Shown piece after piece: positions 1-8,541 of a DNA stretch of 33,578 bases. The stretch is taken from positions 1 through 33,578 of the forward strand of contig JAFSXX010000001.1 of NCBI GenBank assembly GCA_017443845.1, in the 5' to 3' direction. Each line of letters starts with the position of its first letter. Positions within the stretch are counted from its first letter, which is position 1. Made by a program: the position numbers and the translations under genes. Source of the DNA: Bacteroidales bacterium. Its GTDB lineage: Bacteria; Bacteroidota; Bacteroidia; Bacteroidales; UBA932. The notes below the pieces were generated by a model. It saw nothing but the letters and a program-made list of their open reading frames with translations, ran no database searches and was not told where the DNA came from.

Positions 1-38
1 ACGAACGACTGATTATGCATAACTGTCTGATTTACAGA

Positions 39-46
39 CAAAGTTA
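39..46 (-). promoter_or_regulatory. Possible leftward promoter -7 element
   Basis: On the minus strand this reads TAACTTTG, matching the Bacteroidota -7 consensus TAnnTTTG. It would fire leftward, out of the window, divergently from the sigma factor gene. A small hairpin (TGTCTG at 24-29, CAGACA at 35-40) overlaps it. No leftward gene start lies in the window, so the call rests on the 8-mer alone. Confidence 0.25.
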
Positions 47-160
47 CGATTGAAAACCGTTCGCCCCGCAAACACCTCCTAACTATCTAACTATCAATAT
101 TTTCAAAGACCTATATATAAATTTTTAGTGGACACTAATGAATCTTTGTTATTTCTTTAT

Positions 161-168
161 TATCTTTG
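161..168 (+). promoter_or_regulatory. -7 promoter element for the ECF sigma/FecR genes
   Basis: TATCTTTG matches the Bacteroidota -7 consensus TAnnTTTG exactly. It lies only 5 nt before the ATG at 174, so a start site about 7 nt downstream would give a leaderless or nearly leaderless mRNA. A TTTG at 145-148 is a weak candidate for the upstream element. If this promoter is used, the upstream in-frame ATG at 138 cannot be the start. Confidence 0.5.
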
Positions 169-173
169 TGGAA

Positions 174-758
174 ATGGAAATTGCTGATTTATACGATAGT
201 CTCCCGCTGGATGTCATTCTTCTATGGAACGAAGAGTCGCTTAAGTTGCTCTACAGACATTATTACAAGTCCCTGGTAGCTTTTTCCGACCGTATCGTAG
301 ATGACCGTTTCATTGCGGAAGAGATAGTTCAGAACACCTTCCTGAAAATGTGGCAGAAGCATATCTCTTTCCAAAGCCGGAATTCACTCTCTGCATACCT
401 CTATAATTCCGTACGAAACGGCAGTATATCCCATCTGCGCCACAGCAAGGTGGATCGCCGCCGCATTCAATCAATTATGGCGGAATTCTCCGATATGGGT
501 GCTGACACTCTTAATGAGCCGCTCCTTCAACGGGAAGAGATATTCCGCCATCTCCTGAATGCCATTGACAAGCTTCCTGACAGACAGCGTGAGATATTCC
601 TCCTTTCGGTCGAAGGCAAAAGCGCCAATGAAATATCGGAAGAACTCCATATCAAGCCGGAATCGGTCAGAAAACAGCGCCAGAGGGGCTTTGCCCGTCT
701 GAGGGAACTTCTCCGCCCCGAAGACTTCCTGCTGCTGGTATTGCTCGTTATCAAATAG
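174..758 (+). CDS. ECF sigma-70 factor (FecI/Bacteroidetes family)
   Basis: Encodes an about 194-residue extracytoplasmic-function sigma factor that would direct RNA polymerase to the downstream SusC/SusD genes when released by the adjacent FecR anti-sigma factor. Region 2 starts near ESLKLLYRHYYKSL and includes AEEIVQNTFLKMWQ. Region 4 is the C-terminal helix-turn-helix around PDRQREIFLL and SANEISEELHIKPESVRKQ. This size and architecture are usual for the family. An ATG at 138 is in frame, but it would add a short hydrophobic stretch (MNLCYFFIIFVE) not expected in this family and would place the TATCTTTG element inside the gene, so I prefer the ATG at 174. The FecR gene follows after 65 nt. 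The inducing ligand is unknown. Confidence 0.9.
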   Translation: MEIADLYDSLPLDVILLWNEESLKLLYRHYYKSLVAFSDRIVDDRFIAEEIVQNTFLKMWQKHISFQSRNSLSAYLYNSVRNGSISHLRHSKVDRRRIQSIMAEFSDMGADTLNEPLLQREEIFRHLLNAIDKLPDRQREIFLLSVEGKSANEISEELHIKPESVRKQRQRGFARLRELLRPEDFLLLVLLVIK

Positions 759-796
759 TTTATCATTCTTTTCTGTCCCCCTTTTTATCTTTTTTG

Positions 797-808
797 CGTC
801 TTAAGACG
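797..808. promoter_or_regulatory. 12-bp perfect palindrome between sigma and anti-sigma genes
   Basis: CGTCTTAAGACG is a perfect palindrome 15 nt before the FecR start codon, preceded by a T-rich run (783-795). It could be an operator or a small mRNA hairpin that separates expression of the sigma factor from that of its antagonist. The sequence shows only the symmetry; the function is inferred. Confidence 0.3.
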
Positions 809-823
809 TGAAAAGGAATAATA

Positions 824-1864
824 ATGGAAGAACTGTTCAATAAACTGAAAGAACTGATGCTGCTCGGCGATATCGGCGGCGACGAGCTTGTCAGCAGATA
901 TCGGACTTTTGCAGCGACTGATGAGGAAAAAGCCCTTGAAGGGCTGAAACGGCGGATTGCAGATGACGAGAAAAAGCCATTGCCGTTCAGGGGCGGAAAG
1001 CTGGTCCGTTATGCGGCCGCCTCGGCGGCAGTATTGTTGTTGCTGTCGTCCCTTCTGATCCTTTTCCGCAAGCCAGGCAGCGAGAAGCCTTCGCTTTCTC
1101 AGGATGCGAAGATGGCGATGGAGCAGAGCGGCCGTAGCGGAAAGCAGGAAGCGGGCTTGAAAGTCCTGACAGAAGAGGCCGTCGCCGAGGCTGTCAAAAC
1201 AAATGCAGCGAAAGCTGAGGATTTTGCATCGGCCCGCTGCATCGAGACTGAAAAGACAAAAGAGTATTGGGTGACCCTCGATGACGGATCTGTAATCCAT
1301 CTGAACAACGACACCTATCTTATTTATCCCGAGAGGACCGGAAGCAAAACCAGGGAAGTAATCCTCGATGGAGAAGCCTATTTTGTGATAGCCAAGAATC
1401 CGGGCCGGCCGTTTGTCGTGCACACCAGACAGGGCTTTATCACAGTTTACGGCACTGAATTCAACGTTTCGACCCGCGAGCCCGGAGACGTGGCGGAGGT
1501 CGTCCTGGTTGAAGGGAGTTTGAGCGTTACTCCCAATTGCGGAGATGAGCGCCGCATTGAACCGGGGCAGATGGCTACCATCGGAGAGGGCATCACGGTC
1601 GAGTCGGTAGATGTCGAGCGCTATGTGGCCTGGAATACCGGCCGCTTTTCATTCAAGGACTGGCCGCTCGGGAAGGTCCTGGATATTATCTGCCGCTGGT
1701 ATGGTGTAAATGTCATTTATGACGACGAATCACTGTCCCAGCCCCATATCTCGGGTAATTTCGACCGTTATGAGGACCTTTCCACCACTATCGAATCGCT
1801 GTCAACCGTTACGGGATTGCACTTCGATTTAATGGAAGATACTCTCCGCATCAGCAGACCTTAA
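824..1864 (+). CDS. FecR-family anti-sigma factor with DUF4974 domain
   Basis: Inner-membrane anti-sigma factor of 346 residues that should bind the ECF sigma factor in the cytoplasm and receive a signal from the STN domain of the SusC transporter in the periplasm. An N-terminal cytoplasmic part (about 1-60) is followed by one transmembrane helix (about 61-81, Ala/Leu-rich). The periplasmic FecR domain spans about 140-235, with the typical DGSVIHLNNDTYLIYPE and GTEFNVSTR strands. A C-terminal DUF4974 domain (about 275-345) has the pattern FSFKDWPLGKVLDIICRWYGV. Domain order and length are standard for Bacteroidota regulators of SusCD loci. The gene ends 21 nt before the SusC gene, which suggests co-transcription. 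Confidence 0.92.
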   Translation: MEELFNKLKELMLLGDIGGDELVSRYRTFAATDEEKALEGLKRRIADDEKKPLPFRGGKLVRYAAASAAVLLLLSSLLILFRKPGSEKPSLSQDAKMAMEQSGRSGKQEAGLKVLTEEAVAEAVKTNAAKAEDFASARCIETEKTKEYWVTLDDGSVIHLNNDTYLIYPERTGSKTREVILDGEAYFVIAKNPGRPFVVHTRQGFITVYGTEFNVSTREPGDVAEVVLVEGSLSVTPNCGDERRIEPGQMATIGEGITVESVDVERYVAWNTGRFSFKDWPLGKVLDIICRWYGVNVIYDDESLSQPHISGNFDRYEDLSTTIESLSTVTGLHFDLMEDTLRISRP

Positions 1865-1885
1865 CATATCTTAATATATAACCAT

Positions 1886-4800
1886 ATGAAAAACAATAGT
1901 TTCAACAAGGCGGTCCTCTCCGTTGTCCTGATCCTGCTGACGGTTATAACAGCGGTTGCATCGCCTGATCTCGACACGAAGATTTCGGTCGGATTCCGTT
2001 CCGCTCCCGTTGAGGCCGTGCTGGCTTCGATACAGGAACAGACAGGACTGAACTTCGTCTATTCTTCTGATTTGGCCAGGAAATGGCCAAATGTTACAAT
2101 CCAGGCCCGAAAGCACTCTGCCGAAGAGGTTATAGGCGATCTGGTCAGCCTGATCGAGTGCCAGTACACTGTAAAGGGCAATATCGTCAGCATCAGTCCC
2201 CAGCAGCTCAGCGGCCGCACACGCAATATCAAAGGTTATGTGCGCGATGAAAACGGCGATCCTTTGCCGGGCGCTCCGGTAAGCATCGGTGAGGCGAGGG
2301 TTCTTGCCATTACCGACAACAACGGTTTCTATTCTTTCCCGATTCCGGTGGAAAATACGACCCTGAAGATCACCTACCTCGGTATGAACGATTCATATCT
2401 GGTTCTGGAACCCGGAGAGAAGGATATCGTCAGGAATATTGAAATGCAGTCCAATCTTGTCCTCGACGAGGTGATGGTGGTTGCTTACGGTACGGCCAGT
2501 AAATCATCGTTTACGGGCTCCGCAGGCAAGGTTGACGGAGAAAAGATAGAACTTGTCCCTTCTGCCAATCCTCTGAATACGCTTAACGGAACGACTCCGG
2601 GCCTGCGTCTTACCGCTGCGAACGGACAACCGGGAACCGACGCTACCATAACGGTCCGCGGTATCGGCTCCATCAACGGAAACAACGATCCTCTGATAGT
2701 CCTCGACGGAATGATATATTCCGGCAATCTCGCGACGATACCGTCCACCGATATCGAGCAGATTACGGTCTTGAAAGATGCGGCTTCGACCGCGCTGTAC
2801 GGTTCCCGTGCCGCTAACGGAGTAATAATGATTACGACAAAACAGGGCCGTGACGAGGTTCCCAAGATCAATGTCAAGGTCGCCCACGGCTTTGTGACCC
2901 GCGAGCAGAAAGACTATCAGGTGATGGATCTCAAGAACTATATGGAAAGCTACTGGCAACAGTTGTATAACAATAATGTCATTGAAGGCAAAAGCAAGGC
3001 TGAGGCAGCCGCGATCGCTTCGAACAACGTGGTAACGAGCCTTGGTTACTCTGCGGACTATTATCCCTGGAAAGGAAGTGTCGCCATAAACGAAGTCGTC
3101 GGTCAGGACGGCAAGTTCAATACTTCGGCAAAAATGCTTTGGGAAGATGATACCGACTGGCTCGGTGCTACGGAGCGTGTAGGACAGGTACAGGATTACA
3201 CTGTATCCGCCTCCGGAAAGGGTAAATATACCTCCTATTTCGGCTCTGTCAATTATCTGAATAACCCGGGCTATATGGTGGGCACCGCATTCGAGAGATA
3301 TACCGCACGCGCCAACGTCACTTTTGAAAAGAACTGGCTTAAATTCGGAGTCAATTCCTCCGCTTCGTTCAGCGACCAATCGGGAAACCTTACAACTTCG
3401 ACCGGAAATGTCAGCAACCCTTACCACGTGGTTCTGAAGATAGTACCGACCTATCCCATCCACCTGCATTATTCGGATGGCTCATACGTTACTAACGGGA
3501 GTGGGGAGATACTCTATGATTTCGGCGAGGGTTATACGAAACAGTATAAAGAGGAAATTCCGTCCAGAATAGGTTTCGCCAACAACGTCGTTGCATATCA
3601 GGCGAAGCGTTACAGCCATTACAACAGAAATATCATCAATGTAAAGCCTTTTATGGAGATAACCTTCCTGAAAGACTTCAAGCTGTCGCTCAACGTTGCC
3701 GCGTACAACAACGATTACAGGAGCCATTCGGCGACCCCCTATTTTGCCGAATATACATCAACGTCCACTTCGGCGACCTTGACGGAGTCCCATACCAGGA
3801 CCTGGACGGCAAATCAGCTCCTCACCTGGAACCACTCTTTCGGAGACCACCACGCCGATGTGCTCCTTGGACACGAAACCTACAGGTGGTCGTACGATTA
3901 TGAAACTTCCAGCAAGAAGAATCAGATAATCATTGGCGACAATTATCAGTTCAACAATTATTCCCTGCCCTCATCGGACCCTTCAGGCTATCGTAACACG
4001 TATAATACCGAAGGCTTTTTCGCCCGTGCGAATTATGACTACTCCGGCAGGTATTTCTTTTCAGGATCATTCCGGCGTGATGGAAGTTCTAAATTCCATA
4101 AATCTTCGCGTTGGGGTAATTTCTGGTCGCTGGGAGCTTCCTGGATTATTTCCAATGAGGAATTCCTGCGGAATAATCCCAGTATCAACCTGCTCAAGTT
4201 CAGGGCATCGGTCGGCACTGTCGGAAATGACGACCTTGGCGACAGCAAGTACCCGTGGATGGGCCTCTATTCAATCAAGCAGAATGATACCCAGCCCGGT
4301 TATGTCCAGGATATGGACTCTCCCGGTAACGAGAAACTGCACTGGGAGGTCTCTACCAACTGGGATGCGGCAATTGAATTTGCCGCCTTCAAACGCAGGC
4401 TTACCGGAAGTATCGAGTACTTCAACAGGTCTTCTTCCGAATTGCTGATGCAGGTTACATTGCCTTCCTCTTCGGGAAACACTTCTTATCCTACCAATGA
4501 CGGCGGACTCGTCAACAGGGGATGGGAGCTCCAGCTCGCTTACGATGTAGTCAGGAACAAGAACGTCACCTGGAACATCGGGGCGAATGCTTCGATACTG
4601 AAAAACAAGGTGACCCATCTTCCTATAGACCCGTATACCTTCAATACGGATTTCAACAAGATGGAAGAGGGACACTCCGTGTATGAGTGGTGGCTTTACC
4701 AGTGGAGGGGCGTAGATCCCGCAACCGGAGTCAATTATTATGAACTGGGAGAATCATATTTCAACGAGGACGGCACTTATATCGCTGGAATAGAGGATAA

Positions 4801-5413
4801 TGTTGATGTGATTACTATTGACGGCAAATACTACACGACAGCCATCGTAACCTCCAAACAGGATTACAGCGGGTCTTCTATCCCGAAAGTTTTCGGCGGC
4901 ATTACCTCCGATCTATCGATCGGCAGGTTCTCACTTGCCGTGAATCTCTTCTACCAGTTGGGCGGAAAGGGTTATGACCGTGGATACTCCAATATAATGC
5001 AGCAGGGAACCATTGGAGACAACACCCCCGTAATCAACCGTCACGTTGATGCTGCAAAATCCTGGACTCCTGAAAATCCCAGTACCGAATTCGCAATCTG
5101 GACAACCAGTACGGCAAAACTCGGCACATCTACCTATGCGGCGAATACGACCGGTACCAGGTCCACAAGATGGCTCACCAGTACCAATATGCTCGAGGTA
5201 AACAATGTTACCGCATCCTACCGGTTTTCCAAACGCCTTTGCGATGCTGTAAAGATAGATGGCCTGAGACTTTTCGTCTCAGCTGACCACCTCTGGCTTT
5301 TCAATTCCCGCAGGGGTTATTACACGAACTACTCTCTGAGCAACCATACCACGAACGCTTCATTCTCGAAGCCTGCGAGGACCATTATGGTCGGTCTTGA
5401 TGTTACACTTTAA
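1886..5413 (+). CDS. SusC/RagA-family TonB-dependent transporter with STN domain
   Basis: Outer-membrane beta-barrel transporter of 1175 residues that imports an oligomeric nutrient using TonB energy, paired with the SusD lipoprotein that follows. A signal peptide (about 1-26) is followed by an STN domain (about 28-105, including QEQTGLNFVYSSDL). Next are a CarboxypepD_reg-like beta-sandwich (about 113-170, VRDENGDPLPGAPVSI), a plug with TVRGIGSINGNNDPLIVLDG and AASTALYGSRAANGVIMITTK, and a barrel ending in a hydrophobic C-terminal strand. An STN domain in a SusC protein is the usual partner of a FecR anti-sigma factor, so this protein should be both importer and sensor. No glycosidase, lyase or peptidase lies nearby to indicate the substrate. 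Confidence 0.95.
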   Translation: MKNNSFNKAVLSVVLILLTVITAVASPDLDTKISVGFRSAPVEAVLASIQEQTGLNFVYSSDLARKWPNVTIQARKHSAEEVIGDLVSLIECQYTVKGNIVSISPQQLSGRTRNIKGYVRDENGDPLPGAPVSIGEARVLAITDNNGFYSFPIPVENTTLKITYLGMNDSYLVLEPGEKDIVRNIEMQSNLVLDEVMVVAYGTASKSSFTGSAGKVDGEKIELVPSANPLNTLNGTTPGLRLTAANGQPGTDATITVRGIGSINGNNDPLIVLDGMIYSGNLATIPSTDIEQITVLKDAASTALYGSRAANGVIMITTKQGRDEVPKINVKVAHGFVTREQKDYQVMDLKNYMESYWQQLYNNNVIEGKSKAEAAAIASNNVVTSLGYSADYYPWKGSVAINEVVGQDGKFNTSAKMLWEDDTDWLGATERVGQVQDYTVSASGKGKYTSYFGSVNYLNNPGYMVGTAFERYTARANVTFEKNWLKFGVNSSASFSDQSGNLTTSTGNVSNPYHVVLKIVPTYPIHLHYSDGSYVTNGSGEILYDFGEGYTKQYKEEIPSRIGFANNVVAYQAKRYSHYNRNIINVKPFMEITFLKDFKLSLNVAAYNNDYRSHSATPYFAEYTSTSTSATLTESHTRTWTANQLLTWNHSFGDHHADVLLGHETYRWSYDYETSSKKNQIIIGDNYQFNNYSLPSSDPSGYRNTYNTEGFFARANYDYSGRYFFSGSFRRDGSSKFHKSSRWGNFWSLGASWIISNEEFLRNNPSINLLKFRASVGTVGNDDLGDSKYPWMGLYSIKQNDTQPGYVQDMDSPGNEKLHWEVSTNWDAAIEFAAFKRRLTGSIEYFNRSSSELLMQVTLPSSSGNTSYPTNDGGLVNRGWELQLAYDVVRNKNVTWNIGANASILKNKVTHLPIDPYTFNTDFNKMEEGHSVYEWWLYQWRGVDPATGVNYYELGESYFNEDGTYIAGIEDNVDVITIDGKYYTTAIVTSKQDYSGSSIPKVFGGITSDLSIGRFSLAVNLFYQLGGKGYDRGYSNIMQQGTIGDNTPVINRHVDAAKSWTPENPSTEFAIWTTSTAKLGTSTYAANTTGTRSTRWLTSTNMLEVNNVTASYRFSKRLCDAVKIDGLRLFVSADHLWLFNSRRGYYTNYSLSNHTTNASFSKPARTIMVGLDVTL

Positions 5414-5415
5414 AG

Positions 5416-5423
5416 AAAGGAGG
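5416..5423 (+). promoter_or_regulatory. Strong Shine-Dalgarno sequence before susD-like gene
   Basis: AAAGGAGG sits 8 nt before the ATG at 5432, an almost ideal anti-16S match and spacing. Bacteroidota genes typically lack recognisable Shine-Dalgarno sequences, so this one stands out and supports the chosen start. Confidence 0.55.
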
Positions 5424-5431
5424 AGATCATT

Positions 5432-7048
5432 ATGAAAAAGATAAACTCTTTAGCACTTTTAATGGCGGCCTTTTGCCTTTCCGTATCCTGCTCAGAATCG
5501 TTCCTCGATACGGAACCGACAAGCTCCGTTGCCGAATCAACTATTTTCAGCAACACGGAGACGGCCTTGATGGCAGTCGACGGCATCGCGCGAATAATGC
5601 ACGACTGCAGTACGTCCTGGGTAAGCCAGGGCAGTTATCCTACATTCTGCCTGCACCTTGCAATGATGTCCGATGATGTCATCTATACATATACCCACAC
5701 TCAATTCAAGGATTCCCAGAACTGGGTGCGCCATCGCGACCTGACACACAAATACTATGACATCAATTACTACTGGAAGGTCTTCTACAGGGTGATCAGC
5801 AACGCCAATAAAATCATCTCTTATATCGACCGGATTCCCGGTGATGAGCTCACGCGTCAGTGGATCAAGGGACAGGCTTATTCCTATCGTGCATTCTGCC
5901 ATTTTCAGCTCGTGCAGACGTGGGCTCAGCGTTATGATGCATCCGGCAACAACACTCAGCTTGGAATTGTCATAAGAACCGATAACGAAGGTACGCCCAA
6001 AGCCCGTTCTTCCGTTGAGGAGGTTTATGCCCAGATCCTTTCGGATATCAATGAAGGCATTTCCTGCCTTGAACAAGCCGCCGCCTTCAAGAAGCATGAC
6101 AAATCGAATATCGACCAGTGGGTTGCAAAGGGAATCAAGGCCAGGGTACTTCTCAATATGGGTAAATGGGCTGAAGCGGCTGCCGTGGCGCAGGACGTAG
6201 TTGATAATTCTGGCGCCTGTCTTGCCGTTTCCACTTACGCCGATACTGACAAGCAGAACCGCTTCGGAGAGGCGTCGAACGATGAATGGATGTGGGCGTG
6301 TATCTCCTCGCGCACCGACTATTCACAGTTCGGCGGCAACCGAAGGTGCTGGCACGACCATATTTCGAATAATCCCACGACTGATAACAATACTTCGCCG
6401 AAGGCTATCAACCGCTTGCTTTACAATACGATTCCCGATACGGACGTGAGGAAGGCTATGTGGAGCGCCGATCCCTATTCGAATCCCAACCTTTATATCG
6501 CGGCTGCGGGAAAGAAAGCAATGTATATGTCCCAGAAGTGGCTTGTCGACGATATCGTTATGAAGTATGCCGAACGGGATGTCCCCTATATGCGGTTTCC
6601 GGAAATGATGCTTATCGCAGCTGAAGGTTATGCCCGGAGCAATCAGCCGGCAAAGGCACAGCAGTTGGTGTATGACCTGGGTCATTTCCGCGACCCTTCA
6701 TATTCCAAACCGACCGAATCCGGAGATGCCCTCTGCGAGAAAATACTTTGGCAGCGGCGTGTGGAACTGTGGGCAGAGGCGGGCCTCCGCTGGCTCGACC
6801 TCAAGCGCCTGAATCTCCCCTGTGACCGCGGTCCGGCTCCCCGTGCAGGTTATAATCAGGGGCCCTGGAAGAATTCCGACAAAGTTGCGCCGTCCAATAT
6901 CGATCCACAGTCGTCAAATTACGATATGTATGGATCGGAACTCGGCGAGGGGGCACGTTATATCCCCGCAGGTGACAAGCGGTGGCAATGGCTCATCCCT
7001 ACGCAGGAAATCAACGCGAACCCGCTTTGTGAACCAAATGAATTGTAG
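5432..7048 (+). CDS. SusD/RagB-family nutrient-binding outer-membrane lipoprotein
   Basis: Surface lipoprotein of 538 residues forming the lid of the SusC transporter encoded 18 nt upstream. It has a lipoprotein signal peptide with the lipobox SVSC (acylated Cys20). The N-terminal part carries the family pattern around FLDTEPTSSVAESTIFSNTETALMAVDG. The C-terminal part has the TPR-like RFPEMMLIAAEGYARSNQ and the closing signature RRVELWAEAGLRWLDLKRL. Length is normal for the family. The ligand cannot be inferred, because SusD binding residues are not conserved and no enzyme genes are linked. A strong intrinsic terminator follows the stop codon and ends this unit. Confidence 0.94.
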   Translation: MKKINSLALLMAAFCLSVSCSESFLDTEPTSSVAESTIFSNTETALMAVDGIARIMHDCSTSWVSQGSYPTFCLHLAMMSDDVIYTYTHTQFKDSQNWVRHRDLTHKYYDINYYWKVFYRVISNANKIISYIDRIPGDELTRQWIKGQAYSYRAFCHFQLVQTWAQRYDASGNNTQLGIVIRTDNEGTPKARSSVEEVYAQILSDINEGISCLEQAAAFKKHDKSNIDQWVAKGIKARVLLNMGKWAEAAAVAQDVVDNSGACLAVSTYADTDKQNRFGEASNDEWMWACISSRTDYSQFGGNRRCWHDHISNNPTTDNNTSPKAINRLLYNTIPDTDVRKAMWSADPYSNPNLYIAAAGKKAMYMSQKWLVDDIVMKYAERDVPYMRFPEMMLIAAEGYARSNQPAKAQQLVYDLGHFRDPSYSKPTESGDALCEKILWQRRVELWAEAGLRWLDLKRLNLPCDRGPAPRAGYNQGPWKNSDKVAPSNIDPQSSNYDMYGSELGEGARYIPAGDKRWQWLIPTQEINANPLCEPNEL

Positions 7049-7065
7049 TTAGGTAAGTAGTGGGT

Positions 7066-7102
7066 AAGGGGCTGTCTTGTGGTACGTGGACAGCCCCTTT
7101 TT
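7066..7102 (+). terminator. Rho-independent terminator after the SusCD unit
   Basis: GGGGCTGTC (7068-7076) pairs perfectly with GACAGCCCC (7089-7097), extended by A-T pairs at the base and followed by TTTTT. It lies between the convergent ends of the susD-like gene and creD. The T tract favours rightward termination; the leftward strand has almost no U run. Confidence 0.88.
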
Positions 7103-7114
7103 GTTTTTGGCAGG

Positions 7115-8350
7115 CTACTTTTCCTGCACACCGGCCTCTTCGGCTTTCTGCAGGTTGCGTGTCAGATACATAACCAGGCACAGTATTGCGAATAGCAGCA
7201 GGGTGCCTGCCAGGAATGCGAAGGTTTCCATCTGGAGCAGGATGTAGATGACCAGGTAGGCTAGGGCGACCAGGGCGGTGAGGATGTACGCCCACTTTCC
7301 CTTGACTATGGCTATGAAGTATGCGCCGAGGGCGATGGTAGTCATAGCGGCGGCTATGAGGTAGGAGAGGCCGAAGGAGAGGAAGTCGGAGAATGCCAGC
7401 AGCAGGGCGTAGAAGAGCACCAGCGAGGCTCCGATGACGAGATACTGTATGTAGTTGATCGGCTTTCCGGAAATCATCTCCACTGCGAATCCGGCGAAGA
7501 AGATGAGGAATATGACCAAAATTCCGTATTTGAGCGCCCTTTCGCTCTGGCGGTACTGGGTCACGGGCTCTATGAGCCGGACTCCGAAGCCGCCCGTAGC
7601 GGGGCTCGAAAGGGTTATCTGCGAGACTTCCCACCTGGCGGTGAAGCCATTCTCTCCGACCTCCCTTTCAACGGGGAGGAAATCTCCCGTGAAGGAGGGA
7701 TTCGGATAGTCGGAGTCCATATCGACGGTGGTCAGGTTGCCGGCAGGCCGGAAAAAGAGGGATTCGGAACCGTTTATCTTCATTGTCATCTCGAACGGAA
7801 CGGAATCGCCCTCTGCGGCTCCTGCGGGCAGCTTTATTTCGGCTTTGAGGTTGCTTTCTTCGGATTTGACCTTAAGCGAAGTCCCTCCGAAAGTGATTTC
7901 AGGGTTGCCCTGGATTCCCTTGAGGCCCGACAATCCGAACAGCAGGTCCGCGTTCTCCGTCCCTGGCAGTTTCCCTTCGAGGACGAAATTTCCCAGGACG
8001 GTAATCTCCGCCGTATAAACCGGGACATCGTAAATCGATCTGTGCAGCGTCTTGGTCGTGGATTTGACCCGGTATGAGAGATTTTCGGGATAGAGCGTTT
8101 CCGATACCGTTTCGAAGCTCTTGCCCTGTGCGAGGGCCTTCTGATATTTATATGATATCCAGGGGCCTGTGAAAACCTGGCTGGTGCCCCAGCTGTATGT
8201 GATGTCGCCGACCGATTGGTCGTGGTGGCGCTCCCTGTCTTTTATTTGGGACCGGACCATTTCCAGAGGGATGAGCATTGCGATTGAAGCCAACGCTATG
8301 AATGCGACACGGACGAGCTGGCTGCTCCAAAAGTTCTTTTTCTGTTCCAT
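7115..8350 (-). CDS. creD: CreD-family inner-membrane protein
   Basis: Integral membrane protein of 411 residues of the CreD family, linked in enterobacteria to envelope integrity and colicin E2 tolerance under CreBC control; its biochemical activity is unknown. One N-terminal transmembrane helix (about 12-28) is followed by a long periplasmic domain (about 30-290) with the family pattern TYSWGTSQVFTGPWISYKY. A C-terminal bundle of helices follows (about 295-400). No CreBC-like two-component genes or winged-helix regulator lie beside it. It is convergent with the SusCD unit and divergent from the ZIP transporter gene, so it is probably monocistronic. Confidence 0.88.
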   Translation of the reverse strand: MEQKKNFWSSQLVRVAFIALASIAMLIPLEMVRSQIKDRERHHDQSVGDITYSWGTSQVFTGPWISYKYQKALAQGKSFETVSETLYPENLSYRVKSTTKTLHRSIYDVPVYTAEITVLGNFVLEGKLPGTENADLLFGLSGLKGIQGNPEITFGGTSLKVKSEESNLKAEIKLPAGAAEGDSVPFEMTMKINGSESLFFRPAGNLTTVDMDSDYPNPSFTGDFLPVEREVGENGFTARWEVSQITLSSPATGGFGVRLIEPVTQYRQSERALKYGILVIFLIFFAGFAVEMISGKPINYIQYLVIGASLVLFYALLLAFSDFLSFGLSYLIAAAMTTIALGAYFIAIVKGKWAYILTALVALAYLVIYILLQMETFAFLAGTLLLFAILCLVMYLTRNLQKAEEAGVQEK

Positions 8351-8513
8351 CGGGGAGAATACTTAAGTGATGACAGGCTGTTTCTTTCAAATTCCGGGCC
8401 GTGCAGAAATGCCGCAGGCCTTCCTGGCGGCGATTCCGGGTTCTGTCACAAATAATACCTGTCCGGGTGCCTCTATCCCCACATCTGATGATTCGTGTTT
8501 GCCCGGTTTTCAG

Positions 8514-8521
8514 TATATTTG
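8514..8521 (+). promoter_or_regulatory. -7 promoter element for the ZIP transporter
   Basis: TATATTTG matches TAnnTTTG and lies 20 nt before the ATG at 8542, which gives a short leader. The rest of the 190-nt creD/ZIP gap shows no other clear structure. Confidence 0.6.
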
Positions 8522-8541
8522 CATAAACAAAAACCGCCGTG

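Noticed and set aside
8351-8541. Possible small gene in the creD/ZIP gap
   Set aside because: The only frame there runs into the ZIP gene in another phase; apart from the promoter element nothing is convincing.
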